Positions 1-4,843 of a stretch of 8,658 nucleotides of DNA are shown here, one piece after another (position 1 is the stretch's first letter; every line of letters begins with the position of its first letter). The notes beneath the pieces were generated by a model. The model saw only the letters and a list, made by a program, of their open reading frames with translations, was not told the DNA's origin and searched no databases. The stretch is from Nitrospirales bacterium (GTDB lineage Bacteria; Nitrospirota; Nitrospiria; Nitrospirales; UBA8639). The DNA is taken from NCBI GenBank assembly GCA_029261305.1, contig JAJDBO010000287.1:1-8658 (forward strand). Direction: 5' to 3'. A program made the position numbers and the translations under genes.

Positions 1-165
1 TCCGTATACGTGAGATTGGAGGTAGTCGTGACGGGGGTATTATCCCGGTAGAGTGTATAGCCGGTGACGGCGACGTTATCGGTAGCTGCTGCCCATGCGA
101 GGGTGGCTTGCGTGGCAGAGTCCGGCGTAGCCGATTGAATCGCTGGGGTACTTGGAGGGGTGGTA
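1..165 (-). repeat. FN3 module repeat, copy 2 (partial)
   Basis: This segment matches 829-993 at an offset of exactly 828 bases (276 codons), so the two copies are in the same reading frame. By eye there are about seven mismatches in the first 150 bases, several of them silent. It encodes the DTTPPSTP linker and the first half of an FN3 domain. The rest of the copy lies beyond the left edge, so the number of repeat units is unknown. Confidence 0.9.
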
Positions 166-1343
166 TCCGAGGGCTCACTTCCATCAGGGCTCAATACTTC
201 CAGAGTCTCTGCAATATAGACATGTGAATTCGTATCTGCCGATGGGATGTTCAGACTTCCCCAATCAATCGTAGTGCTGTGGTCCGTGCCTTGAGTGGTC
301 CACCCAGAGGTGTTCGTACCGTTCGTGTAATAGAGCGTTGCCTGTCCCGCAGGCGACCAGTAGGTGAGAAACACATCCTGCCCAGCGACCAAATCGAAGG
401 GAAGGGGATCACTCGTGACTGTCTGGCCTGCTGGCACCGTAACCCCGGCATCCCAAGACCCGCCAAACGTGACTTGCCGATAGCTCGTATCCACACCATT
501 GAGGGTATTGCCATCCCGTTGCACCAGCGAAACCCGTTGCACGGTGTAACTGTCGGAAGTACGCCCTTGCAGGGTGAGCTGGATGGCAGAGCCTGTGGTG
601 GTAATGGCGGCTCCGTCGAGTAGGATGCGGAAACTCCGATTGTCCCACCCGGAATTCTTCCAGATTCCGCCGGGATTTTGGTCGGGGGCCGTCCACGCGA
701 CGACAGGCGTGCTGCTACCGCTGCTGGTGCTGGTCACAGACATGGTGGCGGAAGCGCCTGAAGAGTTGTTCGCCGCATCATGGGCCACCACGAAGTAGGC
801 GTAGGTGGTGGAGGCGGAGAGAGTAGAATCCGTATACGTGAGGTTGGAGGTGGTCGTGACGGGGGTATTATCCCGGTAGAGTGTATAGCCGGTGACGGCG
901 ACGTTATCGGTAGCTGCCGCCCATGCGAGGGTGGCTTGCGTGGCAGAGAGAGGCGTAGCCGATTGAATCGTTGGGGTACTCGGCGGAGTGGTGTCTGGTA
1001 TTACTGGGTCTTCGGGCACTAAGGCACTGATTTGAGAACTTGGTTCACTTTCATTGTTTTCTTGGTCAATGGCTGTCAGGGCGAAAAAATACTCCACGCC
1101 ATTTTGTAAGCCAGTGACAGAGATAAAATCTTCCGGGTGGTCGATGAAAAGGGGAGACCCTGGTGCGTCATAGCTTCCGGATTGGGTGCCAAAATAGAGG
1201 TTGTACCCTTTGATATCCGGTTCGGTGTTCAAGTTCCAGGAGAGGCTAACTTGTCCTGCTAATGCCGAAGACGTGAAAAGCGCAAGAAAGATTGAAACAA
1301 GAACAAGGCAAAATGCGTGAATCACGCTCCGTTGATGGGGCAT
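1..1343 (-). CDS. Secreted fibronectin type III repeat protein, N-terminal 447 codons (runs off left edge)
   Basis: One reading frame stays open from the ATG at 1343-1341 to the window edge, with no stop in 447 codons. The start has a strong Shine-Dalgarno (AAAGGAGG, complement of 1350-1357) six bases upstream. Residues 1-29 form a Sec signal peptide: basic start, hydrophobic core, then SSALA before the predicted cut. A first FN3-like domain covers about residues 30-109. A DTTPPSTP linker begins at 117 and leads to a second FN3 domain to about 205, with the LYRDNTPV strand typical of surface FN3 modules. Residues 212-384 are a different beta-rich module with a QVTFGGSW segment, which I cannot name. 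A third module starting at 393 repeats the second almost exactly. The product is probably an extracellular carbohydrate-binding or adhesive protein. Its C terminus, and so any PEP-CTERM or other anchor, lies outside the window. A c-di-GMP riboswitch precedes it. Confidence 0.88.
   Translation of the reverse strand, partial: MPHQRSVIHAFCLVLVSIFLALFTSSALAGQVSLSWNLNTEPDIKGYNLYFGTQSGSYDAPGSPLFIDHPEDFISVTGLQNGVEYFFALTAIDQENNESEPSSQISALVPEDPVIPDTTPPSTPTIQSATPLSATQATLAWAAATDNVAVTGYTLYRDNTPVTTTSNLTYTDSTLSASTTYAYFVVAHDAANNSSGASATMSVTSTSSGSSTPVVAWTAPDQNPGGIWKNSGWDNRSFRILLDGAAITTTGSAIQLTLQGRTSDSYTVQRVSLVQRDGNTLNGVDTSYRQVTFGGSWDAGVTVPAGQTVTSDPLPFDLVAGQDVFLTYWSPAGQATLYYTNGTNTSGWTTQGTDHSTTIDWGSLNIPSADTNSHVYIAETLEVLSPDGSEPSDTTPPSTPAIQSATPDSATQATLAWAAATDNVAVTGYTLYRDNTPVTTTSNLTYT
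829..993 (-). repeat. FN3 module repeat, copy 1
   Basis: First copy of the near-identical in-frame repeat that recurs at 1-165. The 276-codon period covers one FN3 domain plus the unnamed beta-rich module at residues 212-384, so the repeating unit is probably this two-domain block. Identity near 95% at DNA level points to recent duplication or gene conversion. Confidence 0.9.
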
Positions 1344-1378
1344 GGGATTCCTCCTTTAGTAGGTCGGATGGCCCCATC
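1334..1378 (-). promoter_or_regulatory. Possible expression platform of the riboswitch, around the FN3 start codon
   Basis: The RNA stretch GAUGGGGC (complement of 1371-1378) is perfectly complementary to GCCCCAUC (complement of 1334-1341), which begins at the last base of the AUG. The resulting 8-bp helix would put the Shine-Dalgarno (1350-1357) in its 29-base loop. The same upstream bases can instead form a local hairpin, GGAUG-GGGC-CAUCC (1366-1379). The two folds exclude each other, as expected for a translational switch. No U-tract terminator lies between aptamer and gene. I see no direct pairing that couples this switch to aptamer stem P1, so the mechanism is inferred. Confidence 0.45.
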
Positions 1379-1403
1379 CTCTTTCGAGAGCGTGTGTGCG
1401 CTT

Positions 1404-1497
1404 CCCTTCTTTCGGTAACCCGGCTATCAGTGCCTAGAGCACTGACCCGTGGCTTTGCGTCCCCACTTCACAGTGGGTTTGCCATTATCGAGAAGGG
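1404..1497 (-). ncRNA. Cyclic-di-GMP-I (GEMM-I) riboswitch aptamer
   Basis: Read on the minus strand, the region carries the conserved GEMM-I blocks in order. GGCAAACC is at 1483-1476. Stem P2 CCCACU/AGUGGG is capped by the GNRA tetraloop GUGA. GGACGCAAAGCC follows (to 1451). Stem P3 is UCAGUGC/GCACUGA. The 3' strand reads UAGCCGGGUUACCGA (to 1412). Outer stem P1 is a perfect 7-bp helix between CCCUUCU (1497-1491) and AGAAGGG (1410-1404). The base that aligns with Vc2 G20, which reads the ligand, appears to be G (1483), favouring c-di-GMP over cGAMP. It lies about 60 bases upstream of the FN3 gene on the same strand, so it should control that gene in cis. Motif recognition is by eye, but the match to the consensus is extensive. 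Confidence 0.93.
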
Positions 1498-1882
1498 GCC
1501 GGATAAACTAAATATTGATAAAATTCTGCATAAGCATTTATTGATGCAAATTTTCCAAGTGGATAAATTGTCGATCAAATAATCGAATTAATCGCTTCCT
1601 GTTTTATCGGAAGGAAAAGGCGAGACTTTAACGAAGAAAGTATGATGCCAAGGACCGTGACTACTTTAAGGTGATGAGCCTACATGGGAAGGATTGTTGC
1701 CCAATGAATGAGAAGGTGGCGGAAACAGTTACTAATACTCATCAATGAAACCCTTAATTCAGAACTCAGAGCGAATGGATTGAAAAAAATATTTGGCAGA
1801 AAATTTCTTATGAGTTTTTTTTCGATCCTCTCCGATTAATTATTAGAAACATTGGCCTTTTACCTTCGGTCTCAATATTGCC
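1498..1882. other. Intergenic region upstream of the riboswitch, no gene seen
   Basis: This stretch separates the PEP-CTERM gene terminator from the riboswitch. It must hold the promoter of the riboswitch-FN3 transcript, but I cannot pick a convincing one. The part next to the aptamer (1500-1600) is AT-rich and contains a TGCAT...ATGCA inverted repeat near 1527-1548. A minus-strand TTGGCAT-N5-TTTCT at 1635-1651 resembles a sigma-54 promoter but lacks the -12 GC. No coding frame with a plausible ribosome-binding site is seen. Confidence 0.5.
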
Positions 1883-1918
1883 AAAAAGAAAACGGCTCCC
1901 CTTATTAGGAGAGCCGTT
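1883..1918 (-). terminator. Intrinsic terminator of the PEP-CTERM protein gene
   Basis: The arms at 1891-1902 and 1907-1918 form a 12-bp stem with one mismatch around a four-base loop. On the minus strand it is followed directly by UUUUCUUUUU (complement of 1881-1890). It lies about 40 bases after the stop codon of the PEP-CTERM gene. On the plus strand no T-tract follows, so it works for the minus strand only. It separates this gene from the riboswitch-controlled FN3 gene. Confidence 0.92.
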
Positions 1919-1958
1919 CGTCTTGTGAGATTCTAAAAGGGTTGCCTTAGTGCGGCGA

Positions 1959-2663
1959 TTAAGCTTGTTTCCCTTTCCGAATTCGCCAGGCTGCTAAGCC
2001 AATCATTCCGCTACCCAAGAGAAGCAAGGATGCTGGTTCAGGCACTGGTTCGGCATGAAGTTCTAACGTAATACTATTGACAGTGAAATCATCCGCGAGA
2101 CGAAATGCGATTTTGTTTAAGTCTCCTCCGGCGAGCAAGTTTTTTAACTGTTCAGAGCTTTGGTATTGCAGTACATCTAAGACCATCAATTGTGAGTCAT
2201 CCGTTGATTGGTCAAACGACGGGGCTGGAGAATGTGGGAACAAGTACCAAAGTGGTGATTCATTTGTCAGTTTATTGGGGAGAAGAGTGGGATCAAAACT
2301 GCTACCTAGCATGAGATGGTCTAATCTGAGTGGCTCCAATCCAATAGGGGATGTGGTTGTCCAATCAACCGTTAAGGTAAATGTGGTGATTTTCAGGGCA
2401 CTTACGTCGGGTACCATAAATTCGCCATAAAACTCATTATTCCTGTGATCGGTGATATTAGTCCCTGAACCTGGCAATGGCAAAATTGTCAGGTCGCTGT
2501 TGTCCAGAGTGTCTGTAAACCAGACGTGCCCTGGGGTTGGGGTGGCTAAAGCACTACCTGCACTCAAGAACATAGCTCCAAGGCCTAGGGCCAGTGATGT
2601 GATGCCTACTCGGAGCCATGTGTTTGACGCCGACTTCGTTTGTTGAGAAATGCTTTGTAACAT
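1959..2663 (-). CDS. PEP-CTERM sorting domain-containing secreted protein
   Basis: A 234-residue exported protein and the likely substrate of the exosortase encoded in the same window. Residues 1-40 are a long Sec signal peptide (hydrophobic core about 19-35, cut after ALA at 40). The mature region 41-205 is acidic to neutral, has no cysteine and matches no domain I know. The C terminus is a full PEP-CTERM signal: VPEP at 207-210, hydrophobic segment about 211-226, then the basic tail RIRKGK. Exosortases cut at or near this motif after Sec export. The start has AGGAGG six bases upstream. A -24/-12 sigma-54 promoter lies 61 bases upstream and a strong terminator follows, so the gene is monocistronic. 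In systems studied elsewhere, PrsK/PrsR with sigma-54 switches on such proteins for floc or biofilm formation. The role here is inferred from that. Confidence 0.93.
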   Translation of the reverse strand: MLQSISQQTKSASNTWLRVGITSLALGLGAMFLSAGSALATPTPGHVWFTDTLDNSDLTILPLPGSGTNITDHRNNEFYGEFMVPDVSALKITTFTLTVDWTTTSPIGLEPLRLDHLMLGSSFDPTLLPNKLTNESPLWYLFPHSPAPSFDQSTDDSQLMVLDVLQYQSSEQLKNLLAGGDLNKIAFRLADDFTVNSITLELHAEPVPEPASLLLLGSGMIGLAAWRIRKGKQA

Positions 2664-2723
2664 AAGAGACCTCCTGGTTAGTGAAATTTATGGGAATCAT
2701 TGTCAGTCGTTAGGGATCTCTAT

Positions 2724-2740
2724 TGCTATTCTTGTGCCAA
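2724..2740 (-). promoter_or_regulatory. Sigma-54 (-24/-12) promoter of the PEP-CTERM gene
   Basis: The minus strand reads TTGGCAC-AAGAA-TAGCA. The invariant GG (2738-2737) and GC (2726-2725) are separated by exactly ten bases, and the -24 element is a perfect match to consensus. Transcription should start near 2713, giving a leader of about 50 bases. PrsR, the sigma-54 activator encoded at 3387-4805, is the natural candidate to fire it. Confidence 0.85.
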
Positions 2741-2844
2741 GTTTTTGACGACTTGATTTTAATTGCATAAGCCATTGAAATTATTTATATTTTGTTGAAA
2801 ATTTTAATTAGACGACTGAATTTTTAATAAAAACTCTTATCTTT

Positions 2845-2867
2845 AATCGTAAATATTTCCGACGATT
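2845..2867. promoter_or_regulatory. Candidate enhancer dyad for PrsR
   Basis: AATCGT and ACGATT form a perfect inverted repeat with an 11-base spacer, centred about 118 bases upstream of the -24 element. That is the usual distance for a sigma-54 activator site. Related GACGACT half-sites occur at 2747-2753 and 2811-2817, and an inverted copy (AGTCGT) at 2705-2710. The surrounding DNA is very AT-rich and so likely flexible. I know of no published PrsR motif to compare with, so the assignment is inference. Confidence 0.35.
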
Positions 2868-2977
2868 TTTTATTGTTAAATTCAATGAATTTTTTAAAAT
2901 GACAACAAAATCAAAGTGTTTGGGAACTTGATTGACCTGTAAAGAAATCCGACGGGGAAAGTTGACGCGTAAGATTT

Positions 2978-3005
2978 TTGTCATGAAGGGGATATCAGAT
3001 AGAAT
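2978..3005 (+). promoter_or_regulatory. Possible sigma-70 promoter on the plus strand
   Basis: TTGTCA (2978-2983) and TAGAAT (3000-3005) each match five of six consensus bases and are separated by 16 bases. This is the only reasonable plus-strand promoter I see. It would start a transcript near 3012, antisense to the 3' extension of the prs operon and leading into the small frame at 3032. AT-rich DNA gives such matches by chance, so support is weak. Confidence 0.25.
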
Positions 3006-3031
3006 TTTTCTGTCTTCTTGGATAAGGGGAA

Positions 3032-3226
3032 ATGTATTTCTTCTTTTTTTCTCACAAAGAAAATGAGCAAAACGACAGACATTTTAGAAGAAGAGATATT
3101 GCTAAGGAGATATTTTCAAAATTTTGGTTTTTATTAAGGCAGAGAATTTCGGAAAGGTGGAGCTTTTGGGGTGGGCCATGGGAGAAAGTCTTAAAAAGAA
3201 GCGTGGTGTCGGTTTCTCGACACTGA
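3032..3226 (+). CDS. Doubtful 64-codon open frame, very basic and aromatic
   Basis: The frame encodes a 64-residue product starting MYFFFF and rich in Arg, Lys, Phe and Trp. It resembles no family I know. AAGGGG lies only two bases before the ATG, which is too close for a good ribosome-binding site. A possible sigma-70 promoter is upstream at 2978-3005, and the stop codon falls inside the hairpin pair at 3206-3245. It is the only plus-strand frame in the window not overlapping a real gene, which is why I list it. It is more likely non-coding than coding. Confidence 0.13.
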   Translation: MYFFFFSHKENEQNDRHFRRRDIAKEIFSKFWFLLRQRISERWSFWGGPWEKVLKRSVVSVSRH

Positions 3227-3245
3227 TCTTGAATGGAAAGATCAG
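3191..3245 (-). terminator. Tandem hairpins, possible terminator of the xrtA-prsR operon
   Basis: Two perfect hairpins stand side by side: CTGATCTT/AAGATCAG (3223-3230 with 3238-3245, 7-base loop) and GTGTCG/CGACAC (3206-3211 with 3218-3223, 6-base loop). On the minus strand, reached after reading through prsR, the second is followed by five bases and then UUCUUUUUAA (3200-3191). This resembles an intrinsic terminator with an extended spacer, about 140 bases after the prsR stop. On the plus strand no U-tract follows. The gap between stem and U-tract lowers confidence. Confidence 0.4.
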
Positions 3246-3351
3246 AGATAAACGAATCCGCTGAATGTTCTTAAGGGATAAGCAAGTTTTATTCTCACTC
3301 CCTAGAGATTCACCATTTTTGATGTTTCTTCATTGGGTAATTCTCGCTAGA

Positions 3352-3366
3352 GGGAGGGGGCCTCCC
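3352..3366. terminator. GC hairpin just after prsR, no U-tract
   Basis: GGGAGG (3352-3357) and CCTCCC (3361-3366) form a 6-bp GC-only stem with a three-base loop, 20 bases past the prsR stop codon. Neither strand has a run of U after it, so it is a poor intrinsic terminator. It may only protect the 3' end of the mRNA. Confidence 0.25.
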
Positions 3367-3386
3367 GATTTGTAAAATTCCTGGCC

Positions 3387-4805
3387 CTACCGTAAGGAGT
3401 AACGAGTGATCAATTCATGCAGGGTCGGACGACTCACGCCTAGTTCTGCGGCGGCACGTGTAATATTCCCTCCAGTTTTTTCTAAAGTTCGTTGAATGAG
3501 TTCTCGTTCTACGGCCTCTCGTGCCTGCTTGAGGCTACAGCCCGCATATCCTACGTTATGAGAATCCAGCTGAATATCTTCCGGGGTAATACGGTTGCCA
3601 TCGGCCATGGCCACGGCTCGTTTAATGCGATTTTCCAACTCTCTGACGTTTCCAGGCCAATGGTATCGTTCCAGGCTGACTTTTGCCTCTTTCGTAAACC
3701 CAGCCAGTTTTTTTCCGGCGCCGTCGGCAATGCGGTACAGTAAACGTTCGGCGAGAATAATAATATCACCACCTCGATCCTTTAAGGGAGGAATCGGGAT
3801 GGTTACGGTGTTCAGTCGATAATAGAGGTCTTCTCGAAATTGGCCTTGGGACATGGCGCGTTCGAGGTCCATATTGGTGGCTGCCAATACTCTTGAGTCA
3901 ATTTTGATCGATTCCCTTCCTCCCACTCGTTCAATACACCGTTCTTGTAAAACCCGAAGGAGTTTCACTTGTAACGCGGTTGGTAACTCACCAATCTCAT
4001 CTAAAAAGAGCGTGCCTTTGTCTGCGGATTCAATGCGGCCCTTTCGCGTCGTGTGGGCGCCCGTGAAGGCTCCTTTTTCATGTCCGAATAGTTCACTTTC
4101 CAACAAATTTTCTGGAATGGCGCCACAGTTAATAGGAATGAATGGTCCACGCGATCGATCGCTTTGATGGTGAAGGGCTCGAGCAATAAGCTCTTTTCCC
4201 GTTCCGCTTTCTCCAATAATCAAGACGGAAATGTCGGATTTGGCCACACGGCGCACGACCTCAAACACTTTTTGCATTGGGGGGCTCGAGCCAATAATCG
4301 CTTCAAAATCAGTTCCTTCTTCTTCTTTTCTTAAGGTTCGGTTTTCCCGTTCCAGTCGAATGAGATAGGTGGCACGCTGGAGGACCACTTTCAAAACTTC
4401 CAATTGTGTGGGTTTCTCTAGAAAATCGTAGGCCCCTAGTTCAATGGCGCGGAGCGCATGGCTTCGGTCAGTATTACCTGTTGCCATAATTACTTTTAGG
4501 TCTCGATTAATTGAGAGCATTTCTTCTAAGGCTGCAAGCCCTTCCACTGCGTCATTTGGTCGTGGGGGAAGTCCGAGGTCTAAAATTGCTAAGTGAACCG
4601 GTTCATTTTTGACGATGTGGACGGCGTTTTCTCTGTTCTCAGCTTCCCGGAGTTCATATTCTGAACTCAGGGCCCATTTCATTTGTTGCCGAAGGTCTTC
4701 ATCATCTTCCACGAGCAACAGAGTGAGACGAGGGGTTTTCTTTTTCATTGGTTCTAGTTCTGAAGCTTGATCGTCTTGTGTTGGAGCAACAATTTGTGTG
4801 TTCAT
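3387..4805 (-). CDS. prsR: PEP-CTERM system response regulator PrsR (sigma-54-dependent activator)
   Basis: A 472-residue NtrC-type activator. Receiver domain about residues 26-148: acidic pocket EDDED at 33-37, phosphoacceptor Asp76 in LDLGLP, Thr/Ser switch region at 109-115, Lys131. The AAA+ sigma-54 interaction domain covers about 168-398: Walker A GESGTGKE at 198-205, the GAFTGA loop that contacts sigma-54 intact at 245-250, Walker B GTLFLDEIGEL at 264-274, and the WPGNVREL block at 383-390. A Fis-type helix-turn-helix ends the protein (about 445-468). The ATG at 4805 has GAGAGGA upstream. The gene follows prsK by 38 bases, its usual partner in XrtA loci. PrsR should bind upstream of PEP-CTERM genes and open sigma-54 promoters such as that at 2724-2740. 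The 25-residue lead before the receiver is slightly long. Met20 is an alternative start. Confidence 0.95.
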   Translation of the reverse strand: MNTQIVAPTQDDQASELEPMKKKTPRLTLLLVEDDEDLRQQMKWALSSEYELREAENRENAVHIVKNEPVHLAILDLGLPPRPNDAVEGLAALEEMLSINRDLKVIMATGNTDRSHALRAIELGAYDFLEKPTQLEVLKVVLQRATYLIRLERENRTLRKEEEGTDFEAIIGSSPPMQKVFEVVRRVAKSDISVLIIGESGTGKELIARALHHQSDRSRGPFIPINCGAIPENLLESELFGHEKGAFTGAHTTRKGRIESADKGTLFLDEIGELPTALQVKLLRVLQERCIERVGGRESIKIDSRVLAATNMDLERAMSQGQFREDLYYRLNTVTIPIPPLKDRGGDIIILAERLLYRIADGAGKKLAGFTKEAKVSLERYHWPGNVRELENRIKRAVAMADGNRITPEDIQLDSHNVGYAGCSLKQAREAVERELIQRTLEKTGGNITRAAAELGVSRPTLHELITRYSLR

Positions 4806-4843
4806 ACAATCCTCTCGAGTACTGTGTGTATAGCTAACAGGGC

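Larger units (their letters stand above)
2755..3205. other. AT-rich intergenic region between prsR and the PEP-CTERM gene
   Basis: G+C falls to about 18-28% in the 60-base rows between 2761 and 2940 (hand count), far below the genes around it. Such composition is typical of upstream DNA at sigma-54 promoters, where bending brings the activator to the polymerase. The region also holds the candidate enhancer dyad, a possible plus-strand sigma-70 promoter at 2978-3005, and a doubtful 64-codon plus-strand frame at 3032-3226. No conserved gene is recognised. Confidence 0.6.

Noticed and set aside
409..696. Minus-strand 95-codon frame inside the FN3 gene
   Set aside because: It is out of frame with the FN3 reading frame, and the real frame through this stretch encodes recognisable beta-domain sequence.
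1..993. Direct repeats considered as an insertion sequence or CRISPR-like array
   Set aside because: The two copies are in frame at a 276-codon period inside a protein gene and encode FN3 modules, so they are protein domain repeats.
279..1022. Several plus-strand open frames of 74-114 codons opposite the FN3 gene
   Set aside because: They are antisense to a continuous minus-strand frame with signal peptide, ribosome-binding site and domain repeats. GC-rich repeat DNA readily leaves the opposite strand open.
1292..1582. Plus-strand 96-codon frame across the riboswitch
   Set aside because: It is antisense to the structured aptamer and the start of the FN3 gene, and has no family resemblance.
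1635..1651. TTGGCAT-N5-TTTCT on the minus strand, resembling a sigma-54 promoter for the riboswitch transcript
   Set aside because: The -12 GC is replaced by TC. Sigma-54 promoters need this dinucleotide, and no related enhancer half-site lies clearly upstream.
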